36,239 bases of DNA, from the NCBI GenBank assembly GCA_023261505.1, contig JAHFOV010000019.1, positions 1-36,239 on the forward strand, given 5' to 3'. The position numbers and the translations under genes are program-made. The stretch comes from Planctomycetota bacterium. GTDB taxonomy: Bacteria > Planctomycetota > Brocadiia > Brocadiales > Bathyanammoxibiaceae. A model generated the notes under the pieces. It searched no databases. It saw only the letters and a program-made list of their open reading frames with translations, and was not told the origin of the DNA. This document shows, piece by piece, positions 1 through 7,627 of the stretch (the stretch's first letter is position 1; each line of letters begins with the position of its first letter).

Positions 1-144
1 GAACACGGAAGGAAGGTCTGCCAGGCAAGAAAGCCCCTTTGCCCCACGTGCGTAATCATAAAACTTTGTGATTATCCAGCCAAGACCACCGAAGATGACC
101 CATATTACCTGAATTACTTGAAGAGGGCAGTGGTGAGTGGGTAG
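1..144 (+). CDS. nth: Endonuclease III, C-terminal end (partial)
   Basis: The first 47 codons from base 1 stay open to a TAG at 142-144 and encode the end of an endonuclease III-type DNA glycosylase/AP lyase. The visible piece starts EHGRKVC and carries four cysteines spaced C-x6-C-x2-C-x5-C (residues 7, 14, 17 and 23 of the fragment). This is the [4Fe-4S] cluster loop that closes the Nth/MutY family fold. The enzyme removes oxidised pyrimidines in base excision repair. The HhH motif and catalytic Lys/Asp lie upstream of the window. A tail of about 24 residues follows the cluster, slightly longer than in E. coli Nth. Confidence 0.85.
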   Translation, partial: EHGRKVCQARKPLCPTCVIIKLCDYPAKTTEDDPYYLNYLKRAVVSG

Positions 145-173
145 TAGACAGTAGGCAGTAGATAGTAGATAGG
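141..173. repeat. CAGTAG/GATAGTAG microrepeat tract
   Basis: Degenerate tandem copies of a 6-8 base unit (GTAGACA, GTAGGCA, GTAGATA, GTAGATAG) start inside the last codons of the upstream gene and fill the gap before ugd. The tract is rich in in-frame TAG triplets. It carries the GTAG tetramer that also edges many palindromic repeats in this window, though it is not itself a clear palindrome. Function unknown. Confidence 0.5.
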
Positions 174-183
174 GAGATTTATT

Positions 184-1491
184 ATGAATATTACTTGCAT
201 AGGATGTGGATATGTAGGGCTGGTAGTGGGAACTTGTTTGGCCGATCAGGGACACAAGGTTCTATGTATAGATTCGGACACAAAAAAGATTAACAAGCTC
301 AAAAAAGGCATCCTTCCCATATATGAGCCAGGTCTGGGGGAGATACTCAATAGAAATGTGAAAGAAGGCAGGCAATCTTTCAGTACCAGCCTTGCAAGGG
401 GGACAGAAACTGGGGAGGTAATATTTATAGCAGTGGGAACCCCAATGGGCGTTAATCATGATGCCGATGTATCAGCCGTCTTCACAGTGGCAGAGAAGAT
501 TGGTCGGCACATGAGGGATTACAAGATAGTAGTTGTTAAGAGTACAGTTCCAGTAGGCACTGCCTCCGAGGTAACAAGGCTTATAAAAAATAATCAAAAA
601 CAAACTGTAGATTTTGATGTTGTATCAAACCCCGAGTTTCTCAGGGAAGGAACTGCTGTAAAGGATTTCTTGGAACCAGACAGGGTAATTGTTGGACTGG
701 ATAGTCCCAAACCCCAGCTCAGGCATATAATGGAGACCTTATACAGGGGCATCACGCATACAGAACGCCCTCTTCTATTTACTACTACAAAGAGCGCTGA
801 ATTAATAAAATACGCCAGTAACGCTATGCTGGCTACCAGGGTATCTTTCATAAATGAAATAGCCGGGCTTTGCGAGAAGGTTGGTGCAAATATTAAAGAA
901 GTGGCCGCCGGTGTAGGGCTTGATTCTAGGATTGGTACAAGGTTTCTGGAGGCAGGAGCAGGCTACGGTGGTTCGTGTCTGCCAAAGGATGTAAAGGCCC
1001 TAACCAGGATAATGAAGAAATATGGATTGAAATCAGAGATTATAGAGGCGGTGGATAAGGTAAATGAGGAACACAAGCTGATGCCAGTGAAGAAGATAAA
1101 AACCCTTCTCCCTAACCTTAAAGGGAAGAGGGTCGCCGTATGGGGGTTAGCGTTTAAGCCAGGAACCGATGACATGAGAGAGGCCCCTTCTTTAACCGTT
1201 ATCAAGGAGTTACAAAAGGCCGGGGCAAAGATCCGGGCTTACGACCCTGTAGCCGAGGCCAATGCAAAGACGCTCCTAAAACATGTGACTTTCTCTTACG
1301 ACCCTTACGACACGCTCAAGGGCTGCCATGCCCTGATAATTCTCACCGAATGGAACGAATTCAGAGAACTAGACAAGAAAAAGATAAAGGAACTTCTAAA
1401 GGAGCCTAACGTAATAGATGGCAGGAACATCTACGAACCAGAGGAGATGAGAAGGCTCGGGTTTAACTATTTGAGTATTGGAAGGAGTTAG
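184..1491 (+). CDS. ugd: UDP-glucose 6-dehydrogenase
   Basis: Oxidises UDP-glucose to UDP-glucuronate with two NAD+, supplying cell-surface polysaccharide synthesis. The 435 residues match the usual family length. The Rossmann motif GCGYVG is at residues 7-12. The catalytic cysteine lies in GYGGSCLPKD (Cys265), and the C-terminal UDP-binding domain holds WGLAFKPGTDDMREAPS. The start ATG follows GGGAGATTTATT. A UDP-glucuronate decarboxylase gene 11 kb away (12646-13599) could use the product to make UDP-xylose. The next gene converges from the other strand, with its stop only 3 bases away. Confidence 0.95.
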   Translation: MNITCIGCGYVGLVVGTCLADQGHKVLCIDSDTKKINKLKKGILPIYEPGLGEILNRNVKEGRQSFSTSLARGTETGEVIFIAVGTPMGVNHDADVSAVFTVAEKIGRHMRDYKIVVVKSTVPVGTASEVTRLIKNNQKQTVDFDVVSNPEFLREGTAVKDFLEPDRVIVGLDSPKPQLRHIMETLYRGITHTERPLLFTTTKSAELIKYASNAMLATRVSFINEIAGLCEKVGANIKEVAAGVGLDSRIGTRFLEAGAGYGGSCLPKDVKALTRIMKKYGLKSEIIEAVDKVNEEHKLMPVKKIKTLLPNLKGKRVAVWGLAFKPGTDDMREAPSLTVIKELQKAGAKIRAYDPVAEANAKTLLKHVTFSYDPYDTLKGCHALIILTEWNEFRELDKKKIKELLKEPNVIDGRNIYEPEEMRRLGFNYLSIGRS

Positions 1492-1494
1492 CAG

Positions 1495-2346
1495 TTAACC
1501 ATTACTTTGAGGATTCCATGGCTTGGAAGTATTAGAATAGATGATGTCCTGGTAAACGGGATTATTTGGACGCACAATTAGGTTTTGACCTAGGACGCCG
1601 CAAAAAAACGTGCTTTCTTTATAATTCATAGTATAGAAATTAAGAATTTTGTGGCTTTCAAGAGCGATCAGGAGGTCTCCTACGGATGAGCATGGTTCCA
1701 TTTCATGAACACCATCAGGATGCACGAGACATTTTTGTAGGAATTCACAGGCCTTTTCAAGTTCCTTAGTTTTATTTGGTAAATTGGATAGAATTTCTAA
1801 TATCTGTTTGCACAATTCGTTCTTCTCTTTTAGAAAATCGGTAACGGGACAAAGGGAGCAGCACTTTTTCTCCCCCAAATCGTAGCGTTCATATGGCTTT
1901 TTCTCTTTAATGGGATAATTAGATAAGTAACAGCCGGTACCGCTAACTAAATGACCTAAATTCTTCTTAAGCCTAAATATACCGTGCTTTATTAATGTGC
2001 GAAGGTAACGTTTAGCACGTTCGGTTAGTTCCGCATCGTCTCGGTCCTTAAATATTTCTTGCAGCATTAATAAGCAAATTTGCCGCTTTCGATTCTGCTG
2101 AGGAGGAAGGACACTTGTTACATGTCTTTGCACTTTCTCATAAGAGCCTTTGGCGTTTAATTGATTCATCAGATAAACGGCTTCATTAATAACACGGCGT
2201 TTGAATTCTTGAACAACAACTGGACTGGATATTGTAATGTTATAAGAAGCCAAACGCTGCTCAATGGCTTTCTTCATTTCTGGTTCACGTAATAGCCTGG
2301 CGATTTGGATTGATGTATCAGTGAAAATAGCGGTTCCGGATGGCAT
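1495..2346 (-). CDS. PIN-like domain protein, last gene of a three-gene cassette
   Basis: 283 residues, family not recognised with certainty. The N-terminus (AIFTDTSIQIARLL, Asp10), a following VVVQEFKRRV (Glu47) and a C-terminal GDLLIALESHKILNFYTMNYKES (Asp224, Glu230) have the order and spacing of PIN-domain nucleases. In that fold acidic residues sit at the ends of beta strands and bind Mg2+/Mn2+. The last acidic position of the usual T-x-D motif reads Asn241. A large insertion (about residues 60-215) carries a Cys-rich patch, KCCSLC (162-166), with further cysteines at 179, 200 and 206, which may bind metal. It is expressed leftward, 29 bases after its upstream neighbour. PIN nuclease activity is inferred from the pattern, not shown. 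Confidence 0.5.
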   Translation of the reverse strand: MPSGTAIFTDTSIQIARLLREPEMKKAIEQRLASYNITISSPVVVQEFKRRVINEAVYLMNQLNAKGSYEKVQRHVTSVLPPQQNRKRQICLLMLQEIFKDRDDAELTERAKRYLRTLIKHGIFRLKKNLGHLVSGTGCYLSNYPIKEKKPYERYDLGEKKCCSLCPVTDFLKEKNELCKQILEILSNLPNKTKELEKACEFLQKCLVHPDGVHEMEPCSSVGDLLIALESHKILNFYTMNYKESTFFCGVLGQNLIVRPNNPVYQDIIYSNTSKPWNPQSNG

Positions 2347-2375
2347 TACAGGAATCGTTAAGAATTTAAAAAGAA

Positions 2376-2945
2376 TTATTCTTGGGGCTTCCCACTAATT
2401 CCACGCCAAGGGTCAAAGCCGGCATCAGAAAGTACATCTAATGCTTCCTCAGAATCTGCGTCGGTTACCCCTGCTTTGCAAAGGTACTCACTAACAACCT
2501 TTTTTATGCCCAATTTTTGCGAGCAAGAAAGTTGCTCAAATTCTACTTGGGCCAACACAGCTTGCAGAATATTTAAGAGGTCTCCCCAATTGTCCTCTCT
2601 AAGACGCCTATGCTCCCATAGATCTTCCAAACAACCCTTAAATGTAAATGCTAAATTTGCCTGTTCAATGGGACCTTCCACAGTTAAGAATTTTGTAACC
2701 GTATCCGAAGCTTCACGTAATAACCTATTCACCACTTCTGCAGTTGCAATTCGTTGAAAATCTTTACCAACTGTGACTTCTGCCTTTCTTTTAGGATTTA
2801 TGGGTTCTACACCAGTTTTACTATAACACAAATCATAATTGGAACTCCTTCCACCTTGATCCTCTGTATGCTTTATAAAAGCAGTAGTGCTGCTATGTTT
2901 ACCAACAGTTCCTTCGGACTCGACTAATAAATTGCTGAAACGCAT
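2376..2945 (-). CDS. Uncharacterised protein, middle gene of the cassette
   Basis: 189 residues, not recognised. The first 55 residues are polar (many Ser, Thr, Gly). The rest is predicted largely helical, with the segments RIATAEVVNRLLREASDTVT and WGDLLNILQAVLAQVEFEQL. No transmembrane segment or signal peptide is evident. A good ribosome binding site (AAGGAAGGTG) lies 5-6 bases before the ATG. It sits 18 bases after the 264-residue gene and 29 bases before the PIN-like gene, so all three are probably co-transcribed. A role as partner, adaptor or antitoxin of the PIN-like protein is a guess from position only. Confidence 0.55.
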   Translation of the reverse strand: MRFSNLLVESEGTVGKHSSTTAFIKHTEDQGGRSSNYDLCYSKTGVEPINPKRKAEVTVGKDFQRIATAEVVNRLLREASDTVTKFLTVEGPIEQANLAFTFKGCLEDLWEHRRLREDNWGDLLNILQAVLAQVEFEQLSCSQKLGIKKVVSEYLCKAGVTDADSEEALDVLSDAGFDPWRGISGKPQE

Positions 2946-2963
2946 AAATCACCTTCCTTCATT

Positions 2964-3758
2964 TTAAGTAAAGGCATTTGGAAGCCTTCCCTCAATCTGT
3001 CTCAATGATTCGGTAATAAAGTCTCTAGCTTCTACATCCTTGGGCATTTCTACAAACGAATCAACATCAATCATTGCTGCAAATGCGGGATTCTTGGCTA
3101 TTCTTTTCTTTGCCTTCAACTGGTCTAATAGGAATTTGTTTTGGTCGCGGCTAAGCTGACTTGCACGAAGACCAAGTATATTCTCTCCAAGGTCTACTTG
3201 AGCGTAGCGCTCTACCCCGTTTATTGAAATACGGAACTTTCTATCTTTTGCTGCAATAATAGCTATATAATTCTTTGCTTCGATAGTGCCATCGAACGCC
3301 GTAGCTATTGAGTTATCAACAGGCATCTCTTTTAATAGTTCCGATATCCACCTTTCCGAATCTTCTTTTGTTGGAGAAGCAAACAAGTACCATATTCTAA
3401 AACCGACCCTAGTGAAATCCTTTAAATTAAGTCTTTCGTTTAGTATAGAGGAAACGAAATCTACTTGCTTTGTAAACTCATTTGTATCTTCTTCTTCTAA
3501 GTCTTTATCTGAACCCAGTGGTTGTTCTAATGAGAAGTCATACTTTAGTGCAGAAAAATTTAACCTTGTTCCATTTCTTAGGCTTACAAGGGGTGCATTT
3601 TGTGGATTTGGGCTGCTTTCTGGCAATATCCATTCAGAAGCACTTTTCATAATCTCATTAACAGTACTTCCACAACGGTCAAGATACGTAAAACCGTATT
3701 TGTAACGCACTTCATATACTACCTTGTTGCAGATTGAAGACTTCCCTTTAATTACCAT
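2964..3758 (-). CDS. Uncharacterised protein, first gene of the cassette
   Basis: 264 residues; I do not recognise it securely. The N-terminal half has alternating strand-like stretches (KVVYEVRYKYGFTYLD, RLNFSALKYDFSLEQPLG) and the centre has VGFRIWYLFASPTKED. The layout loosely recalls the TIGR04255 family of accessory proteins, but that is only an impression. No catalytic motif, membrane segment or signal peptide is visible. It is the first gene of the leftward cassette; a candidate promoter lies about 130 bases upstream. The whole 1495-3950 segment is visibly more A+T-rich than the housekeeping genes around it, which fits acquisition as a unit. Confidence 0.55.
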   Translation of the reverse strand: MVIKGKSSICNKVVYEVRYKYGFTYLDRCGSTVNEIMKSASEWILPESSPNPQNAPLVSLRNGTRLNFSALKYDFSLEQPLGSDKDLEEEDTNEFTKQVDFVSSILNERLNLKDFTRVGFRIWYLFASPTKEDSERWISELLKEMPVDNSIATAFDGTIEAKNYIAIIAAKDRKFRISINGVERYAQVDLGENILGLRASQLSRDQNKFLLDQLKAKKRIAKNPAFAAMIDVDSFVEMPKDVEARDFITESLRQIEGRLPNAFT

Positions 3759-3886
3759 TGTTTTACCCTGGAGTTTAGAAAATGGTAATGTCTTTACCAG
3801 AAAGTATTGAAAGGGCTAATCTGTTACTTGGGTTTCTTGGTAGCAAGAACCAAATTGTTGCTTCTAAGTATTTGTGCAATCGCGTT

Positions 3887-3914
3887 ATTGTACGCTTTTT
3901 TTTGAAATAATCAA
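3887..3914 (-). promoter_or_regulatory. Candidate sigma70-type promoter for the three-gene cassette
   Basis: On the minus strand TTGATT (3909-3914) and TACAAT (3887-3892) are 16 bases apart, facing the cassette that starts at 3758. The spacing is acceptable and the -10 is close to consensus. Near it is a direct repeat, AAGATTCAA, on the plus strand (3930-3950). No experimental support. Confidence 0.4.
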
Positions 3915-3953
3915 ACCACCGTTCAGTAAGATTCAATAAGATTCAACATAGTT

Positions 3954-4562
3954 TTATTTTTTGCACTTGATGAGAGAGCAAGAGCCAAGGAAGTTCACCC
4001 TCTCCTGGTGTTCTATCCTTAGTTCAGCCTCCTTGAGTAAGGACTCTATATCAATATGCTGCCCGAGGCCCAGGGCATTTCTGAAGGGGGAGATAAATTT
4101 CTCTATCTGAGAGAGCCACCCCTTTGTGCTGCCTGCATAGTTCAGGATATAAATCTCCCCACCCGTCCGACAAACCCTCTTCATCTCCAGTATTAACCTC
4201 AAGGGTTCAGGTACCACAGCCACCGTGTGGGCCGCAATTACCTTGTGAAATCTACCAGACGTGAAGCCCATCTTAGTGGCGTCCATTTCGTACAGCGTCA
4301 CGCGCGATAACCCGAAATCCCTCTGCCTCTGCCTGGCCTTTTCAAGCATCTCTTTAGAAAGGTCTATTCCCACTACATTAGCCTCTCTAGGGTATAAAGG
4401 CAGGGCTGTGCCTGTCCCCACCCCAACTTCAAGGATTTCCTCCCCCGGCCTTATGTTCATAAGCCTGATAGCGGCCCTCCTGCCAGCGGCGTACAGCCTT
4501 CCAAAAATGCTGTCATAGAAGGTTGAATAAAAGGCGTATACTGTTTTAAGTCTCTCTGACAT
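3954..4562 (-). CDS. Class I SAM-dependent methyltransferase, PmtA-like
   Basis: 202 residues. Motif I is EVGVGTG (residues 45-51), followed by the acidic loop VVGIDLSKEMLEKARQR. The N-terminus VYAFYSTFYDSIFGRLYAAGRRAA resembles the Rhodobacter-type phosphatidylethanolamine N-methyltransferases, which make phosphatidylcholine through mono- and dimethyl intermediates. Ubiquinone/menaquinone-type methyltransferases share the fold, so the substrate is uncertain. The ATG overlaps the stop of the carboxypeptidase gene by one base (TAATG), which suggests translational coupling in an operon with envelope genes. Confidence 0.7.
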   Translation of the reverse strand: MSERLKTVYAFYSTFYDSIFGRLYAAGRRAAIRLMNIRPGEEILEVGVGTGTALPLYPREANVVGIDLSKEMLEKARQRQRDFGLSRVTLYEMDATKMGFTSGRFHKVIAAHTVAVVPEPLRLILEMKRVCRTGGEIYILNYAGSTKGWLSQIEKFISPFRNALGLGQHIDIESLLKEAELRIEHQERVNFLGSCSLIKCKK

Positions 4563-6082
4563 TATTTAGTAGCAACTATATCTTTCGGTTTTTCGTTATT
4601 ATACGCAACGAGTACTCTACACACTGAGTCCTGGAATTCCTTTACATTGGCAGGTACGGCCTTGAAGTCATTGACCAGTATAGAAAAGGCAAGGGTATTT
4701 CCACCCCGGGTCTCTACGTAGCCAGAAAGGGCACAGACCTTAGAGATGTAGCCTGTCTTGGCCCTGACCTTTCCTGCGCTTGAAGGTTCTCTTAATCTTT
4801 TACGGAGACTCCCTGTGATACCGGAGACTGGTAGAGAAGAAATAAATGTTTCTTTCTCCTTATGCTGATACATAAAGGTCAGCAGATCGGTTATCATTTC
4901 GGGGGAGAATCTGTTCTCCCTGCAGAGCCCTGAACCATCGGCCGACTGATATTCCCAAGGTTCGTAACCCAACTTAAGCATGAATTCTCTAATTACCTCC
5001 AGGCCGGCTGAGAAGCTGCCTTGTCCCTTCATCTCTGCCCCCAGGGTCTTTAGTATCTGCTCGGCGTAAAAATTCTGACTCCTTGTGTTAGTAACCATCA
5101 CAGTCTGTGACATCGGAGAAGTTGTGCATGTAAGAAGTTGCCATGCTTGGCCGGGTTTTTCTGACCCCAGTAACCGTGGCTGGCCAGACACCTTAATACC
5201 CTTCCTTTCTAGAACTTTCTGGAAGGCGCTAACAAGAAAGAGTGGAGGCTTGTCCACCGGCACTGAATATCTTAGGGTTTTGGCTGCCGAGGGTATCTCT
5301 CCCCTGATATAAAGCTCCCCAGAGGCGGGGTTTCTACATATATGTATATGAGATTTTCTTATATTATCCGATACCCTGCAAGAATTTGATATTTTTATAT
5401 AACTACTGTCTGGTTCTAATTCCATCTTTGCCCTGCCATCTCTGCCAGGGTGGAGGATAATGTCCACACAGTTATCATTTATAGAAAGGGCGCTGGCTGG
5501 TGCGCAGTACCAGGATAGGAGCTGGTCTTTTGGCCATTCGGGGTGGACCCATTGTTCGTCGAAAAAAGAGTCATCGGCTACTATGTCTCCCTCTATCTCT
5601 TTTATCCCGGATTTGAGCAGGGCTTCTGCCCAATCATCAAGGATGGCAGTAACCTTTCCCCCATTAAAACGCCCAGAGATATTGGGGTCTCCACCTCCCT
5701 GGATGATTATATCCCCATGGAGTTTGCCCTCCTGGTCTACATTACCTCTTAGGTATAGTCTTGTCTTGAATTCGTAACTGGAACCCAGGCAATCCAGGGC
5801 AGCCGCAGTGGTAAAAAGTTTTGTGTTGGAGGCTAAAGTAAAGAGTTCTTTGCTATTGTAAGCGAAAAGTGGAGTCTTATCAGGAAGGCTAATTACGCTA
5901 ATCCCTACTAAGGCGCCTTGTACGCTGGGATTGGAGAGTAAAGGTAATAGCTGCCTGGCCAGTTCTTCCGCAAGGAGTGTGGGTTGGAAAAAAAGGAATA
6001 CAGAATTCAGAATACAGAATATAAAGCACAGAATTCCGACTCCTGACTTCTGAATTCTGAATTCTTTGATATTAGGAGGCAC
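4562..6082 (-). CDS. dacB: D-alanyl-D-alanine carboxypeptidase/endopeptidase, PBP4 type (peptidase S13)
   Basis: 506 residues, typical for the S13 family. It trims or cleaves peptidoglycan cross-links in the periplasm. The three active-site motifs are SNTK (85-88, nucleophile Ser85), SQN (335-337) and KTG (442-444); DGSGLCREN (382-390) is also family-typical. A hydrophobic stretch around residues 15-33 should act as signal peptide. That stretch is encoded by a palindromic AGAATTC repeat (5995-6065), so the secretion signal seems built from a repeat element. The start overlaps the receiver-protein gene by 11 bases, and its stop overlaps the methyltransferase start by one. Confidence 0.9.
   Translation of the reverse strand: MPPNIKEFRIQKSGVGILCFIFCILNSVFLFFQPTLLAEELARQLLPLLSNPSVQGALVGISVISLPDKTPLFAYNSKELFTLASNTKLFTTAAALDCLGSSYEFKTRLYLRGNVDQEGKLHGDIIIQGGGDPNISGRFNGGKVTAILDDWAEALLKSGIKEIEGDIVADDSFFDEQWVHPEWPKDQLLSWYCAPASALSINDNCVDIILHPGRDGRAKMELEPDSSYIKISNSCRVSDNIRKSHIHICRNPASGELYIRGEIPSAAKTLRYSVPVDKPPLFLVSAFQKVLERKGIKVSGQPRLLGSEKPGQAWQLLTCTTSPMSQTVMVTNTRSQNFYAEQILKTLGAEMKGQGSFSAGLEVIREFMLKLGYEPWEYQSADGSGLCRENRFSPEMITDLLTFMYQHKEKETFISSLPVSGITGSLRKRLREPSSAGKVRAKTGYISKVCALSGYVETRGGNTLAFSILVNDFKAVPANVKEFQDSVCRVLVAYNNEKPKDIVATK
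5995..6065. repeat. AGAATTC-type inverted repeat inside the carboxypeptidase gene
   Basis: The left arm around 5996-6020 has ACAGAATTCAGAATACAGAA; the right arm, TTCTGAATTCTGAATTCT, is at 6048-6064. They are near-complementary and could form a hairpin. The element overlies codons about 6-30 of the gene and supplies the hydrophobic part of its signal peptide. Similar GAATTC-rich repeats are familiar from intergenic DNA in several phyla. Confidence 0.65.
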
Positions 6083-6524
6083 TCGAAGTCCTCTTCTTTT
6101 TCTCCTTCCCCTTTATAGCCATTTTTCTTGCACGTGTTTTTAATGTCATTTTTAGGGGCAGGACCTCTGGTTTTTCCACTAATTTTTCAATTTTTTCTAT
6201 GACCTGGTCTTTATCCAGGGGAAGTTCCAGGATGGCAGAGGCCCCTGCCTTTATTAGAGTGGATTGGTAGCGCTTCGATTTTTGTTCCGAGAGAAAGATT
6301 ATGGGTAACGTATTATCTAGCTCGCAAAGTTTTCTGATAGTATTAATTTCTTGGAAACTCGACCCTACAATGGCCAGGTTCATCTTTCTTTCCTCTAGGA
6401 TAGCGTAGGCAACCTGAAAGTTTAAAGCCACCTCCGTTTCAAAACCTGCAAGTTCCAGGTTGTCCCGAAGCTCATCTACTATCTGCCTGCTTTCTTCTAT
6501 AATAAGAATACGATCCCTGGCCAT
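6072..6524 (-). CDS. Degenerate response-regulator receiver-domain protein
   Basis: 150 residues: one CheY-like receiver domain (1-115) plus a Lys/Arg/Ser-rich tail (about 125-150). It begins DRILIIEESRQIVDELRDNLELAGF, the usual beta1-alpha1, but with EES where the acidic pair sits. The phosphoacceptor Asp after beta3 is missing (NLAIVGSS). The conserved Lys before the final helix reads Leu (ILELPLD where KP is expected). It is therefore probably a phosphorylation-independent pseudo-receiver. The ATG is 11 bases after the mature 3' end of the tmRNA, and the gene overlaps the carboxypeptidase gene by 11 bases. Partner unknown. Confidence 0.75.
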   Translation of the reverse strand: MARDRILIIEESRQIVDELRDNLELAGFETEVALNFQVAYAILEERKMNLAIVGSSFQEINTIRKLCELDNTLPIIFLSEQKSKRYQSTLIKAGASAILELPLDKDQVIEKIEKLVEKPEVLPLKMTLKTRARKMAIKGKEKKKRTSSAS

Positions 6525-6535
6525 TTACGACAGGA

Positions 6536-6891
6536 TGGTGGAGGCGGCGGGAATTGAACCCGCGTCCCAATGCATCTTGGTAAAGGCTTCTACATGCTTA
6601 GTCTATCTTTTTAACCTTCATCACCTTAGGCCCCGATAGACAGGGTCCCAAAGCAACTATCTTGATGGAAGTTCTCGCTCTACCCTCATCAAGCTCAAAG
6701 GTCGAGCCAGCCTGCTAGCTGTCGTCTCTTCCAACCCCGCAGGCAGGGCCAGAGAGACGGGCTGCTAATTAGGCAGCCATTGCCATATTGTATTCGGCAC
6801 TTTTCTTTTTGTCAGGTGTTTTACGAGGCCTCCTGACAACCTCAGCATGCCACTCTTTTACCTCCTTGCACGGTCGAATCCCTTCGCCCCC
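6536..6891 (-). ncRNA. ssrA: Transfer-messenger RNA (tmRNA)
   Basis: Rescues stalled ribosomes by trans-translation with SmpB. Read on the minus strand, the 5' end GGGGGCGAAGGGATTCGACC and the 3' end with GGTTCAATTCCCGCC and an encoded CCA pair to form the tRNA-like domain; the acceptor stem is 7 bp with one G-U. Downstream of a GTCAGG/CCTGAC stem (pseudoknot 1 position), the message reads GCC GAA TAC AAT ATG GCA ATG GCT GCC TAA. This gives the tag (A)AEYNMAMAA with the degradation-signal-like end MAA. The tag start is inferred: the same frame is open further upstream. The 5' end lies 4 bases past the smpB stop. Confidence 0.93.
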
Positions 6892-6895
6892 CTTT

Positions 6896-7336
6896 CTATC
6901 TCTTTAGAGCCCTTTGGACCTCCCGTTCAACTACTCTTCGGCGGAGGGTCTCCCGCTTGTCAGCCAACTCCTTTCCCTTGGCTAAGGCAAGCTCTATCTT
7001 GGCGTAGCCATCCTTAAAGTACAATGAGACAGGCACTAACGTAAACCCACGCTGTTGCACCTTGCCCAGTATCCTTTTAATTTCCTCCTTATGGAGCAGC
7101 AACTTCCTAGGCCGCTTAAGCTCATGGGATTCCATCCCTGCCTGCTCATAAGGGCCTATGTGCATACCGTACAGGTATATCTCTCCATTTCTTACGTTAG
7201 CAAAGCTCTCATTAAGGCTTACGTTACGGTTTCTTAAGGATTTGACCTCACTACCTTTAAGAACAAGACCAGCCTCATACCTCTCCAGGAGGTCATACTT
7301 GAAATGAGCCTGTCTATTAGTAGCCACAACATCCAT
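6896..7336 (-). CDS. smpB: SsrA-binding protein SmpB
   Basis: Binds the tRNA-like domain of tmRNA and carries it to stalled ribosomes. With the ATG at 7336 the protein is 146 residues (MDVVATNRQAHFKYDLLERY). It has the family signature GSEVKSLRNRNVSLNESFA and a basic C-terminal tail (ADKRETLRRRVVEREVQRALKR). An upstream in-frame TTG at 7351 would add five residues, but GAGG about 10 bases before the ATG favours the shorter form. The stop lies immediately upstream of the tmRNA, so the protein and its RNA partner form one unit. Confidence 0.95.
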   Translation of the reverse strand: MDVVATNRQAHFKYDLLERYEAGLVLKGSEVKSLRNRNVSLNESFANVRNGEIYLYGMHIGPYEQAGMESHELKRPRKLLLHKEEIKRILGKVQQRGFTLVPVSLYFKDGYAKIELALAKGKELADKRETLRRRVVEREVQRALKR

Positions 7337-7356
7337 GGAGTATGGCCTCAAAAGCT

Positions 7357-7385
7357 AAAATAACAGATTTTTGCTTACAAATCAA
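7357..7385 (-). promoter_or_regulatory. Candidate promoter for smpB-ssrA
   Basis: On the minus strand TTGATT (7380-7385) and TATTTT (7357-7362) are separated by 17 bases, leaving a short leader before the ATG at 7336. A second TTGAAA/TATTTT pair with a 16-base spacer lies just upstream (7413-7418 and 7391-7396). Either could drive smpB-ssrA. Confidence 0.4.
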
Positions 7386-7547
7386 CGCCTAAAATATCAC
7401 TTTTCTCCAAGATTTCAAGACTTTTTCTGCTAAATTTGTAATTTTTTGTTCGTTTTTTGCTCATTTTTGGCTCCGTCCTGGCCCGAAGAAAGTCATTGCT
7501 ACACTAATTATCAATGTTAACTTTCCCATGATTTGCTAACTTTTTAT

Positions 7548-7576
7548 TTGACATGTATAGGAAGAAAGACTATATA
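7548..7576 (+). promoter_or_regulatory. sigma70-type promoter for the 927-residue repeat protein
   Basis: A perfect TTGACA (7548-7553) is followed by a 17-base spacer and TATATA (7571-7576), about 50 bases before the ATG at 7628. The 276-base region between the divergent smpB and this gene holds promoters for both directions and is A+T-rich; I see nothing else in it. Confidence 0.6.
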
Positions 7577-7627
7577 GTTGGCTCAAAGAATTTGAAGGGG
7601 TCAGTAACACAGAGGGTTTAACCACTT

